A stretch of 64,000 nucleotides of DNA from JAWMQL01 sp033283165 (GTDB taxonomy: Bacteria; Pseudomonadota; Gammaproteobacteria; Pseudomonadales; Halieaceae). Shown here one piece after another: positions 24,195 through 32,105 of the stretch; position 1 is the stretch's first letter; each line of letters opens with the position of its first letter. The stretch is taken from positions 62,001 to 126,000 of the forward strand of contig JAWMQL010000009.1 in NCBI GenBank assembly GCA_033283165.1, read 5' to 3'. Position numbers and translations under genes: made by a program. Below the pieces are notes generated by a model. That model had not been told where the DNA came from. It was given only the letters and a program-made list of their open reading frames with translations, and did no database searches.

Positions 24195-25040
24195 CTACCT
24201 GACCAGCAGGTCGTTGTAACTGTCGCGGTCGGGATCCTGCTCCAGGCCCACCTCGAGTATTTCGCCGCCGGCGTTCTCGTCGCCCCACAGCAGGGCCTTG
24301 ACGTCGGTCACGGTGGCCGTGATCTGGTCAGTCAATTCCCCCCACTCCAGTTCCAGCACCAGTTCGGTGCTCTGTGAACTGAGCTCCGCCTCGATCAGGT
24401 CCAGGAAATACAGGGATTGCATGGAGTCCAGGTAAATCTGCGATGCCAGAACCGGCAAGGCGTCTGCCTGCCGTCCGCTGCGGCGCACCAGTTCGTAGTA
24501 ACGGGAAAACATCTTGCTCATCTTGCCCTCCCGCGGCCCGCTGGCCGAGGGCGGCAGGCTGGCCTGGCCGCTGGCCGAACGGCCGGCGAGTATGCGCTGC
24601 ACGTCTCCGGGGGTCATCTTGCGCCCCAGTTCACCGCGCAGGCTGCCGCCCATGGAGCGCGCCGTGTTGTCCAGGGTGCTGCGCATCTCGGGAATGCTCT
24701 CCTGCATGACATCGAGCATGTCCTTGTAAGTGCTGCGGATCGACTTGCGCAGGGTAAGACAGCCGCTGTCATTGCTGCCCTCGCAGCCGGTGCGCTGGTA
24801 GGCCTGGCTCTGGCGTTCCAGTTTTTCCACCACGTCGTACATGCGATTCTCCATCTGCACCGCGGCCCGTGAAGTCTCACTGAGGCTTTCCACCACAGAG
24901 GTCGGGAACAGGTTGATGCGCGGCCGGTTATCGGGTGGTGGCGTGGTGACTGCCTGGGCCACCGACTGGCCCAGGAACAGGGCCCAGCCACAGGCGATCG
25001 CCGCGGCGGTTTTGCCGCGGTAGTTCGGTTTAGAAGTCAT
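24195..25040 (-). CDS. exported helical protein, unknown function (281 aa)
   Basis: Signal peptide at the front (AAAIACGWALFLGQSVAQA). The mature part is long, polar and helical, with a heptad-like stretch around residues 60-150 (NRMYDVVEKLERQSQAYQ and YKDMLDVMQESIPEMRS) and a cysteine pair (CEGSNDSGC). The C-terminal third is acidic. No enzyme motif seen and no family recognised. ATG 25040 overlaps the end of the transglycosylase gene by 11 bases, so the genes are coupled. A role as structural or adaptor subunit of the envelope machine is a guess. Confidence 0.6.
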   Translation of the reverse strand: MTSKPNYRGKTAAAIACGWALFLGQSVAQAVTTPPPDNRPRINLFPTSVVESLSETSRAAVQMENRMYDVVEKLERQSQAYQRTGCEGSNDSGCLTLRKSIRSTYKDMLDVMQESIPEMRSTLDNTARSMGGSLRGELGRKMTPGDVQRILAGRSASGQASLPPSASGPREGKMSKMFSRYYELVRRSGRQADALPVLASQIYLDSMQSLYFLDLIEAELSSQSTELVLELEWGELTDQITATVTDVKALLWGDENAGGEILEVGLEQDPDRDSYNDLLVR

Positions 25041-25971
25041 AGGAGTTCTCCTGTTCCGATGGGTCAAAGGTGGAAGCCACCAGGATGCCGCTGCGATAGA
25101 GGCTATCCAGGGCTTCGCTGCGCTCGTTGTCACTGGCGTAGGCCAGGTAGATTGCGTGAGTGCCGCGCGCTTCTGCTTCTGCCAGCACGGTCAGCCCCGG
25201 TTCCAGCTCGCGCAGCACTTCGAGAAAGGCCCGGGCGCGGCTGGCGTCGTTGAATCGCAGCAGTAACAGGCGGCCCTGACCTTCGTCGCGGCTCTGTGTG
25301 TCACTTGCCGGGTTGCCCGCCCTGGCGATGCCGCCGATTGCCGCCAGGTGCTCCAGGATGTACTCGCTGTACTGCTGTGCCAGTGCGGGCACTGCGCCTG
25401 GAGCAACACGTGCCGGACCGTAGTTATAGGCGGCCACGGCGAGGTGCAGGTCGCCGCCGTAGCGCTCGATCAGTTCCGCCAGGTAGCGCGCCCCCGCATC
25501 GATACTGGTGCAGGCGTCATACAGGTCGCGCTCCCGGTGTATCCCCAGGTGCTGCGCCGTGTCGGGCCACAGGATTTGCATCACGCCGATGGCGTTACGG
25601 TCCGAGCGGGCGGCGGGATCGAAGCCACTCTCACCCCGGGCTACGGAAACAAGCAGTGCCTCCGGCACGCCGTGGCTGGCCGCGGAGCGGCGGAAACAGC
25701 GGTAGAAGGGAACGCTGTCACGGTCGCGCAGTTCGCCGCCGGTGGTGCTGAACTGCCGCCACTGCCGTTGGGCCTGCGAAGGCCCGGGCAATGGCGCAGC
25801 GGTCCCTTCCGCTACCGCGGCGGGGACATCCATGGCGACGGCTGCTGCCTGCGGCGGTGCCACAGTTGGCGCTGCGTCCGGCCGGGGTGCCGCGCCCTCC
25901 CGGCCACCGAGGTAGTAGCTGGTTGCGGCGGCCGCCGCGAATCCGAGGACGATGCCGGCGAGGGTTTTCAT
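25030..25971 (-). CDS. membrane-anchored lytic transglycosylase with SPOR-like tail (313 aa)
   Basis: N-terminal hydrophobic anchor (residues 1-22), a 60-residue Ala/Pro linker, then a soluble lytic transglycosylase domain. The catalytic glutamate is E114 in VARGESGFDPAARS, followed by AIGVMQILWPDTAQ, DAGARYLAELIERYGG and AYNYGP. Such enzymes cut the MurNAc-GlcNAc bond of peptidoglycan to give anhydro ends. Residues 225-300 (GRLLLLRFNDASRARAFLEV and AIYLAYASDNERSEALDSL) have the beta-alpha-beta rhythm of a SPOR domain, which binds denuded glycan; that part is inference. ATG 25971 overlaps the preceding stop (ATGA). Confidence 0.85.
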   Translation of the reverse strand: MKTLAGIVLGFAAAAATSYYLGGREGAAPRPDAAPTVAPPQAAAVAMDVPAAVAEGTAAPLPGPSQAQRQWRQFSTTGGELRDRDSVPFYRCFRRSAASHGVPEALLVSVARGESGFDPAARSDRNAIGVMQILWPDTAQHLGIHRERDLYDACTSIDAGARYLAELIERYGGDLHLAVAAYNYGPARVAPGAVPALAQQYSEYILEHLAAIGGIARAGNPASDTQSRDEGQGRLLLLRFNDASRARAFLEVLRELEPGLTVLAEAEARGTHAIYLAYASDNERSEALDSLYRSGILVASTFDPSEQENSYDF

Positions 25972-27293
25972 GACTGGCTCCTGTCGTGCTGAGGGCGCAG
26001 GTACTCGATCACCTGTTCCCCGTGGTGTCGGAAGTCCTGGAACGGCCCCAGGTCGCTGAACGCCGCGCAGGCACCTGGCTGGTTCCCCGCGCCCGGGCCG
26101 TGGGGAAGGCCGCGAACGCTCAGGGTACGAATCACGCTTTCTCCCACCGCGAGCTGTCCCGTCGCGCGGGCAAATTGCCGGTGGCGGTAGAACTGCCGCT
26201 GGCCGATACAGTCTTCGAAGTACCCGGCAGATGTCCTGAGGCCGTATGCAAGTGGCACCGGACCCTGGTTGGCCAGTCTGAGACGCAGGTTCAGGTCCGC
26301 CCCCCTGGCGCGCTCCACCCGGGTCATACCCAGCAGTTCAACCTGCAGGGACCGGGGTGACAGAGGATCGGACGGAATGGGCGGTAGGGTACTGGCGACC
26401 TGACCGGCTCCCGTGCTGGTGGTGAGGAGCGCAGGGTCCGCGGCCAGGTAGGTGACCGCTTCATGCGCAGGCAGGTCCGGGTCGGTCGGCACCGCGACCA
26501 GCCACAATTGCCATACCCCGGATTGCAGGGTCGCGGTCCGGGTTTCGATCCGGTAGTCCCCGGCACCGGGCATCAGGCTCAATTCCCGGTATGCGCCGAC
26601 ATAATGCTGCGCCGTGCGAACGGTGTCGGCCAACGCCGGGGGCAGGGCGGGATCGAGTTGCCAGTCCAGTGCAGTATGGCCGGCGGTGTAGGGACGCAGA
26701 CTGCAGACCAGGTGCCTGGCCAGTTCCGCCGCCGCCCGGGTATTGGCGTCCGCAGGCCAGGGGTTCCCGGGCGAGGCGGTATTGAGTGTAACCGCCGACG
26801 GTTGCCCCAGGTATTCCCGCTCGGCGGAGGTCAGCCGGCCACGCCAGGACCAGTGCTGCAGGGTGTCGTTGTCGTCGCTTGCAATCAGCCGCAGCTGGAC
26901 CATTGCATGACCGTAGGCAGCGTCCTGAATCGTCACCAGCAGGCGATACTCGGGCACCGCGTGCCGGCACTGCAGGCTGTCTATACTCGCTGTGCGGCCA
27001 TCCGGCAGCTGACCGCCGTGTTGAGGCGGATGGTAGTGGGAAGCGAGGTTTGCCTGCAGCACCTGTACGATAGCCGCCGACAGGCGGTCTGTCCTTTCCG
27101 CCTCGATCGCCAGCGTGCGGTCCTGATAGCGTGGATGCTGCAGCAGCAGTGTCCGCAGATCCTCCACCGGTTCCCGCGCCAGCCACCGTGACAGGGTGCT
27201 GCTGTCGTTGCCGGCATCGGCTTCAAGACACAGCAGGGCGGCCAGGACCAGGCAGACAAGACACTGCAGTGCCAGGTTGTGGGTCTGTAACAT
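25968..27293 (-). CDS. large exported protein of unknown function, first gene after the kinase (441 aa)
   Basis: Signal peptide at residues 1-26 (LALQCLVCLVLAALLC), mature part largely soluble. The first third contains RLSAAIVQVLQANLASHYHPPQ. The middle is beta-rich (YRLLVTIQDAAYGHAMVQL). The last third (LNLRLRLANQGPVPLAYGL) looks like an immunoglobulin-like beta-sandwich and has paired cysteines. I do not recognise a named family. It begins 52 bases downstream of the direct repeat at 27345-27361 and leads the six-gene block down to 22339. Confidence 0.62.
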   Translation of the reverse strand: MLQTHNLALQCLVCLVLAALLCLEADAGNDSSTLSRWLAREPVEDLRTLLLQHPRYQDRTLAIEAERTDRLSAAIVQVLQANLASHYHPPQHGGQLPDGRTASIDSLQCRHAVPEYRLLVTIQDAAYGHAMVQLRLIASDDNDTLQHWSWRGRLTSAEREYLGQPSAVTLNTASPGNPWPADANTRAAAELARHLVCSLRPYTAGHTALDWQLDPALPPALADTVRTAQHYVGAYRELSLMPGAGDYRIETRTATLQSGVWQLWLVAVPTDPDLPAHEAVTYLAADPALLTTSTGAGQVASTLPPIPSDPLSPRSLQVELLGMTRVERARGADLNLRLRLANQGPVPLAYGLRTSAGYFEDCIGQRQFYRHRQFARATGQLAVGESVIRTLSVRGLPHGPGAGNQPGACAAFSDLGPFQDFRHHGEQVIEYLRPQHDRSQS

Positions 27294-27344
27294 GGGTCTG
27301 TCCTCGCGGGCTGTTGCCGACAGTGACAGGCTCCCACAGGCGCA

Positions 27345-27361
27345 CTGAATAAACGCTGAAC
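27345..27361 (-). promoter_or_regulatory. direct-repeat box, likely PhoP-type response regulator site (second copy)
   Basis: CTGAAT-AAACG-CTGAAC has two near-identical hexamers 11 bases apart, one helical turn, as in OmpR/PhoP-type operators. On the coding (minus) strand it reads GTTCAG-N5-ATTCAG. It lies 52 bases before the ATG at 27293, inside the 76-base gap after the kinase gene. The near-identical copy at 30469-30485 keeps the same orientation and distance from a start codon. Confidence 0.6.
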
Positions 27362-27369
27362 GAAGTGGA

Positions 27370-28764
27370 CTATTTGCGGTGTTTATCCTGTTGCGGTATC
27401 GAGGCGATAAAGCAGGCGCCCCCGATTTTCGCTTTCTCGACATCGAGCGAGCCGCCGTAAGCGCTGAGAATCTCCACCACGATGGCCAGGCCCAGGCCGT
27501 GTCCGGTGGTTGCGGTATCCGCGCGGGCACCGCGTTTGAGTATGGCCTGCTCCTGGCCGAAGGGAATGCCGTCACCGTCGTCGGCGACATGGAGCACCAG
27601 TTGCCGCTCGCTGGCGTTGCCTTCCGTTCGCGCGCTGACCTCGATACGCGAGCGGGCATACTTCAAAGCATTTTCCAGCAGGGTGCCGAACAGATCCTGC
27701 AAATCGCGCTCCTCGCCGCGAAACAGGGTGCCGGGCGCGATGCCCGACAGGTCGATCTCCACCGGCGCCCGATCGCTCGCTGCGGGTCGCGGCAGCTTGC
27801 CGTAGGCATCGGCAATGCGCCTCAGTACCGGTTCCACCGCTACCGGCTTGCCGAGGATATTGGCGGGTCGGCCGTCAAGCCGGGCCCGGGCGAGTTCACC
27901 CTCCACCACACCCAGCATGCGCTCGACCTGTTCCTCCACCAGCGCGCGGAATGCGGGCCCGGATTCATCGCTGTTGCGAATCAGCATCAGCGGCGATTTG
28001 AGGACATGGGTCAGCCGGTCCATGGTCGTGCGGACCCGGTCGCGTCGACGTTTCTCGCTGTCCAGCAGCAGGCCGATATTGTCGGTGAGCGGTCGCAGCT
28101 CCAGCGGATAGGACCCTTCCAGCGACTCAATCTCGCCGCGCTCCAGTTTACCCAGCCGCGCGGTAACCCGGCGCAATGGCGCCAGCCCCCAGTGAAATAC
28201 CAGGGTCTGTACGAATAACAGGAACACGGTGGTGGCCACGGACAGGGCCACGAGTTGCTGGCGGTAACTGCGCCTGGCATCCAGCACCGGGGCCTGGTCC
28301 TCCACGATCAGGAACAGGGCGTCGGGCCCGCTGCTGCCCCAGGCGATACGCTGCGCGAAACAGAAATAAGGCCGATCAAAACTGCAGGAGGCGAAATTGC
28401 TCGAGCCGATCGCCGCAGGAATCCAGTTCGCAGTGAAGGCGGACTGCAGGGCCTGGCCCTGGTTCTCCACGAACGACAGCGCCGAGGGACTGTGCCATTG
28501 CACCGCGCCGCCGGAGTCGGTTATGAAAGCGTACAGGCCGGAGTCCGGCAGCTCGAAGCGTGGATCATCCAGTTGGTCGGCAATCCAGCGTTCCCCGTCC
28601 CAGTCCGCCGCCCGGGCCAGCAGTAACTGGCGCAGGCTCATGGATTCCTGCTGTTCCTGTAGCTGGTAGTTGTTGAACGAGCGATCGAGAAAGTAACCGG
28701 TCAGCCCCAGAAAAGCGGGCAGGATCAACATGATGGCCAGCAACAGGCGCAGCTGGATGGACAT
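27370..28764 (-). CDS. PhoQ-like sensor histidine kinase (464 aa)
   Basis: Two membrane helices (residues 5-26 and 169-191) flank a periplasmic sensor of about 140 residues with two close cysteines (ASCSFDRPYFCF). A HAMP-like linker is followed by an H-box RLTHVLKSPLMLI with the phospho-acceptor H253, which resembles PhoQ's THSLKTPL. N-box LLENALKYA and G-boxes HVADDGDGIPFG and GHGLGLAIVVE complete the ATPase domain. PhoQ senses divalent cations, acid and cationic peptides; whether this one does is unknown. It follows the regulator gene by 4 bases. Confidence 0.9.
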   Translation of the reverse strand: MSIQLRLLLAIMLILPAFLGLTGYFLDRSFNNYQLQEQQESMSLRQLLLARAADWDGERWIADQLDDPRFELPDSGLYAFITDSGGAVQWHSPSALSFVENQGQALQSAFTANWIPAAIGSSNFASCSFDRPYFCFAQRIAWGSSGPDALFLIVEDQAPVLDARRSYRQQLVALSVATTVFLLFVQTLVFHWGLAPLRRVTARLGKLERGEIESLEGSYPLELRPLTDNIGLLLDSEKRRRDRVRTTMDRLTHVLKSPLMLIRNSDESGPAFRALVEEQVERMLGVVEGELARARLDGRPANILGKPVAVEPVLRRIADAYGKLPRPAASDRAPVEIDLSGIAPGTLFRGEERDLQDLFGTLLENALKYARSRIEVSARTEGNASERQLVLHVADDGDGIPFGQEQAILKRGARADTATTGHGLGLAIVVEILSAYGGSLDVEKAKIGGACFIASIPQQDKHRK

Positions 28765-28768
28765 GCGG

Positions 28769-29458
28769 CTAGGATTCGGCTTCCCGGAACAGGTAGCCCT
28801 GCCCGCGCACGGTTTCTATGGGTTGCAGGGTCTGGTCGGGGTCGATTTTGCGCTTGATACGACCTACCAGCCCCTCGACACTGTTGGCGCTGGGCTCGGC
28901 GTCGGGGTCTCGCTGGTAGCTGTCGGCAATGGTTTTCTTGGACTGTACCTTGCCCCGGTTACGCCACAGGTGCTCGAGAATCTCGTACTCCGCCCGGGTC
29001 AGCTCGATGCGTTGACCGGCGTGCCTGACCGTGCGTTTGTTCATGTCCAGTTGCAGCTCGCCGCACTCCAGCACCGGCTGGTCCAGCTTCGGGTCACCCA
29101 TCACGCGGCGCAGTACCGCCTGGATATGGGCGATCAATTCTTCCATGTAGACTGGCTTCTTGAGGTAGTCGTCGGCCCCGGCTTCCATGGCCTGGACGAT
29201 GCTTTCGACGTCGTCGCGAGCGGTCAGGACCACGATCGGCACCCGGTTGTCTTCCGCGCGCAAGCGCCTGATCAGGTCCAGCCCGGAGATACCCGGCAGG
29301 CCCAGGTCGACCACCGCCAGGGTGAAGTCGGTCTCGCGCAGGGCATGCAGGCCGTCCTCGCCGTTATCCACCAGCGTCGCATTGTAGCCGCGGTCGTGAA
29401 AACCGCGCTGCAGCTGGTCGGCCATGCCGACATGATCCTCCACCACCAACAGGCGCAT
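28769..29458 (-). CDS. PhoP-like response regulator, OmpR family (229 aa)
   Basis: Receiver domain (residues 1-120) with phospho-acceptor D51 in AVVDLGLPG, the acidic pocket VVEDH, switch threonine in VLTARDD and lysine in YLKKP. The C-terminal winged helix has ELTRAEYEILEHLWRN and ends in ETVRGQGYLFRE, as in PhoP. It starts directly after the small PepSY-like gene and precedes the kinase. Two matching 11-bp direct repeats in the operon (27345 and 30469) are the likely binding sites, which would make the operon self-regulated. Confidence 0.93.
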   Translation of the reverse strand: MRLLVVEDHVGMADQLQRGFHDRGYNATLVDNGEDGLHALRETDFTLAVVDLGLPGISGLDLIRRLRAEDNRVPIVVLTARDDVESIVQAMEAGADDYLKKPVYMEELIAHIQAVLRRVMGDPKLDQPVLECGELQLDMNKRTVRHAGQRIELTRAEYEILEHLWRNRGKVQSKKTIADSYQRDPDAEPSANSVEGLVGRIKRKIDPDQTLQPIETVRGQGYLFREAES

Positions 29459-29734
29459 CTAGTTCATCCTCCGGACGCGACCACTGTCGGGATCGTAGAC
29501 GTACCAGATTATCCGGCCACCGCGGACCTGGGCCTTGATTTCCAGCAGCCCGTTCTTGCGTCGCTGCTTGAGAATCTTGACGCAGCCCTTCTCCCCCCGC
29601 TGGCAGTTTTCCAGCTGCTCGATGGCCTGTCGGGCGCTGCCGTTACCGGCCTCCAGCAGGGGTGCCAGCATGAGCGCGCCGGCGCCCAGCGCCAGGCAAA
29701 CGGATAGCAGCAGGCCGGTTTTCAAACGGGACAT
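29459..29734 (-). CDS. small exported PepSY-like protein (91 aa)
   Basis: Signal peptide (LLLSVCLALGAGALMLA), then ARQAIEQLENCQRGEKGCVKI with a cysteine pair, and a C-terminal GGRIIWYVYDPDSGRVRRM that has the rhythm of a PepSY repeat. Small PepSY proteins often sit in front of PhoPQ-like two-component genes and are thought to modulate the sensor or a peptidase in the periplasm. The regulator gene starts at the very next base, and the DUF4126 gene ends 2 bases before it. The function is inferred from context. Confidence 0.72.
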   Translation of the reverse strand: MSRLKTGLLLSVCLALGAGALMLAPLLEAGNGSARQAIEQLENCQRGEKGCVKILKQRRKNGLLEIKAQVRGGRIIWYVYDPDSGRVRRMN

Positions 29735-29736
29735 AG

Positions 29737-30414
29737 TCAGCGCTCCGGGCGGCCTCCCGGCAGCACAGTATCCGGCAGGTCGGTTGTGATTTCCGGCTCA
29801 TCGCGTGGCCTGAGCCCCATCCACTGCCCGAGCTTGCGGAATACGGCCTTGATCAGGCGCCACAGTTTCGGCAGCACGATGATGGCGATGATGACGAACA
29901 GCAGCAGCAGGGCGAGAAAGACCAGCGGATAGTTCAGGGCCGCCCAGAGCCCGCCCAGGACCAGCACGTCCTCGGACAGGGAGGCGCCCCAGTTGGTGAC
30001 CGGTTCCGGCGAGGTATTGATCAATAGTCGCGAGCCGGCCTTGGTGGCGTGGCTGGTGGCGGCCAGGCCACCACCCAGGATGCCGGCGGCTATTTCCACG
30101 GCGGGTGTCACGTCGCCAACCGCTCCCGCTGCCAGCAGAGCCCCGGCTGGAATTCGAACAAAGGTGTGCAGGCCATCCCAGCCGGTATCCACTCCCGGCA
30201 CCTTGTCGGCAAAAAACTCCACCACGTACATCAGGCCGGCCGCGGCAATGACCAGGGGGTTTTCCAGCACCTCCAGCGCGGGGGGAAGATCGATATTACC
30301 CGTGCTGCCGCCGATGCCCAGCACCAGCAGCGCCGCGTACAGGTTGATGCCGCTGGCCCAGGACGCTCCCATGGCCAGCGCCAGGGTGGAAATCAGGGCC
30401 TCATAGTTTTCCAT
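29737..30414 (-). CDS. DUF4126-family membrane protein (225 aa)
   Basis: Multi-helix inner-membrane protein that matches the DUF4126 pattern (ALAMGASWASGINLYAALL at the start, then VVEFFADKVPGVDTGWD). About five to six hydrophobic segments follow, including a long one (FLALLLLFVIIAIIVL), with a charged tail. Function unknown. It heads the leftward operon, with GGGGAGG ahead of its ATG and the direct repeat 55 bases upstream. The next gene (PepSY-like) follows after 2 bases. Confidence 0.8.
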   Translation of the reverse strand: MENYEALISTLALAMGASWASGINLYAALLVLGIGGSTGNIDLPPALEVLENPLVIAAAGLMYVVEFFADKVPGVDTGWDGLHTFVRIPAGALLAAGAVGDVTPAVEIAAGILGGGLAATSHATKAGSRLLINTSPEPVTNWGASLSEDVLVLGGLWAALNYPLVFLALLLLFVIIAIIVLPKLWRLIKAVFRKLGQWMGLRPRDEPEITTDLPDTVLPGGRPER

Positions 30415-30468
30415 ACGGGAACCTCCCCGCTCAGGGTCTGCTGTTGCCCGCAGTCTAGCACGGCCTTT

Positions 30469-30485
30469 CTGAATGAAAACTGAAC
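30469..30485 (-). promoter_or_regulatory. direct-repeat box, likely PhoP-type response regulator site (first copy)
   Basis: CTGAAT-GAAAA-CTGAAC shows the same 11-base period and hexamers as the copy at 27345-27361. It lies 55 bases ahead of the operon's first ATG (30414). On the minus strand a TAGACT element starts 11 bases after the repeat and could serve as -10. The divergent phospholipase D gene starts 79 bases to the right, so it may share the site. Confidence 0.62.
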
Positions 30486-30563
30486 GGGGAATTCCGGCTT
30501 GCAGCTGCCGACCCGCGACTACTGGTATCATTCCCGGCACCTGTCCGGTTAGGAGTTGCAATA

Positions 30564-32105
30564 ATGATCCGCGTTCTGTTTGTCCTGGCCTTATCGTCCC
30601 TGGCTGCCTGTGCGACGCTACCGCCAGTGGGCGAGCGGGAGGCGACTCTGGCCCTGCCCGCCGCCAGCTCCGGGTTGCTGGCGCAACGGGCCGCGGCAAT
30701 CAACGCCGGGACAGTATCAGGTGAGAGCGCGTTCGAGATGCTCTACGACGCCGAGGCCGCGCTCAGGTGGCGCCTGGCGCTGGTGGACAACGCCGTGTCG
30801 TCCATCGACGCCCAGTATTTCATCTGGAAAGACGACCCCGCCGGCAGCCTGTTGTTGCAGCGCGTGCTGGCGGCGGCCGACCGCGGTGTGCGGGTGCGAT
30901 TGCTGGTCGATGACATGTTCCTGTCGACCGGTGGGGCGGTTGAGGGGGCCGATACCGCCCTGGCGGCGACGGCTTTTCACCCCAATGTGGAAATTCGCCT
31001 GTTCAACCCGGGCAGGTACCGTAGCGGTATTCTGGGGCTGGCGGGAAATTTTGGCGGAAACCTGAAGGAATATAACCGCCGAATGCACAATAAGTTAATG
31101 GTGGTCGACGGCCACTTCGCCCTGGTGGGGGGGCGCAATATTGGCGATGAATACTATGGGTTGCACGGCGAATATAACTTCCTCGACCTCGATGTGCTGG
31201 TAATTGGCGCCGCCCTGCCGCAGGCGTCGGCCGCGTTCGACGAGTACTGGAATGCCGACCTGGCCTACCCGGCAGACCTGCTGGCCGGGGCCGACAGTGG
31301 CGACCATCGGGAAGTGCGCCGCGAGTTGGATACATTCCTGGAACAGAGTGAGGACCTGCTGGCCGCCTACCAGGCGCCAACTGACAACTGGGTGTCGTTA
31401 CTGGACGGACTGCCCGCGCAGCTGAAGCGCGGTTTCGCCCTGTTCCTGCAGGACGAGCCCGTGCAGCGGGGCGACAGGGAATACCGCCTGTATGACATGC
31501 TTGGGGAAATTGCGGGGCAGGGCTACCGGGAGCTCTTGATCAGTTCCCCTTACCTTATTCCTGTGGACGGTTACCTGGAAGCACTGGCCGAGGACAGTGC
31601 CTATGGGGTCCGGGTGCAGTTGTTGACCAATTCCCTGGCATCCAATGACGCCGTGCCGGCCCACAGTCATTATAAGAAGTACCGCCGCCCGATTCTCGCC
31701 AGTGGCGCCGAACTGTACGAATTCCACCATCAGCCCTCGCAGGCCGTGCGGGAACGTGTTGATGTCGCGCCGGTGCGGGGGGATTTCGTGGCGCTGCATA
31801 TCAAGGCCGGCGTGGCCGATAGTGCCCAGTGCTACATCGGCTCCCTGAACCTGGATCCCCGTTCGGTGGTGCTCAATACCGAGAACCTGTTCTATTTCGA
31901 GTCGGAGGCGCTGTGCCGGGAATTGCACGGGTTCCTGGCGGCGCTGGTGCAATCGGCCAATGCCTGGCAGGTGCAGGAAAACGCAGATGGCGAACTCGAG
32001 TGGCTATCCTACGAGGGCAGGGTCAGCAAACAGCCGGTGCGCAGTGGCATGCAGCGCCTGGCCGACTTCTTCTTCCGCCTGCTGCCCCTGGAGACCCAGC
32101 TGTGA
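30564..32105 (+). CDS. phospholipase D-family lipoprotein, cardiolipin-synthase-C-like (513 aa)
   Basis: Lipobox (SSLAAC, Cys near residue 16) and two HKD catalytic motifs, MHNKLMVVDGHFALVGGRN near residue 174 and LHIKAGVADSAQCYIGSLN in the second half, each with GG/GS-x-N downstream. Two-HKD proteins of this length act as phospholipase D or cardiolipin synthase (ClsC/YmdC). The lipid anchor places it at the envelope. Its stop overlaps the GTG of the next lipoprotein. Divergent from the sensor-controlled envelope operon. Confidence 0.87.
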   Translation: MIRVLFVLALSSLAACATLPPVGEREATLALPAASSGLLAQRAAAINAGTVSGESAFEMLYDAEAALRWRLALVDNAVSSIDAQYFIWKDDPAGSLLLQRVLAAADRGVRVRLLVDDMFLSTGGAVEGADTALAATAFHPNVEIRLFNPGRYRSGILGLAGNFGGNLKEYNRRMHNKLMVVDGHFALVGGRNIGDEYYGLHGEYNFLDLDVLVIGAALPQASAAFDEYWNADLAYPADLLAGADSGDHREVRRELDTFLEQSEDLLAAYQAPTDNWVSLLDGLPAQLKRGFALFLQDEPVQRGDREYRLYDMLGEIAGQGYRELLISSPYLIPVDGYLEALAEDSAYGVRVQLLTNSLASNDAVPAHSHYKKYRRPILASGAELYEFHHQPSQAVRERVDVAPVRGDFVALHIKAGVADSAQCYIGSLNLDPRSVVLNTENLFYFESEALCRELHGFLAALVQSANAWQVQENADGELEWLSYEGRVSKQPVRSGMQRLADFFFRLLPLETQL

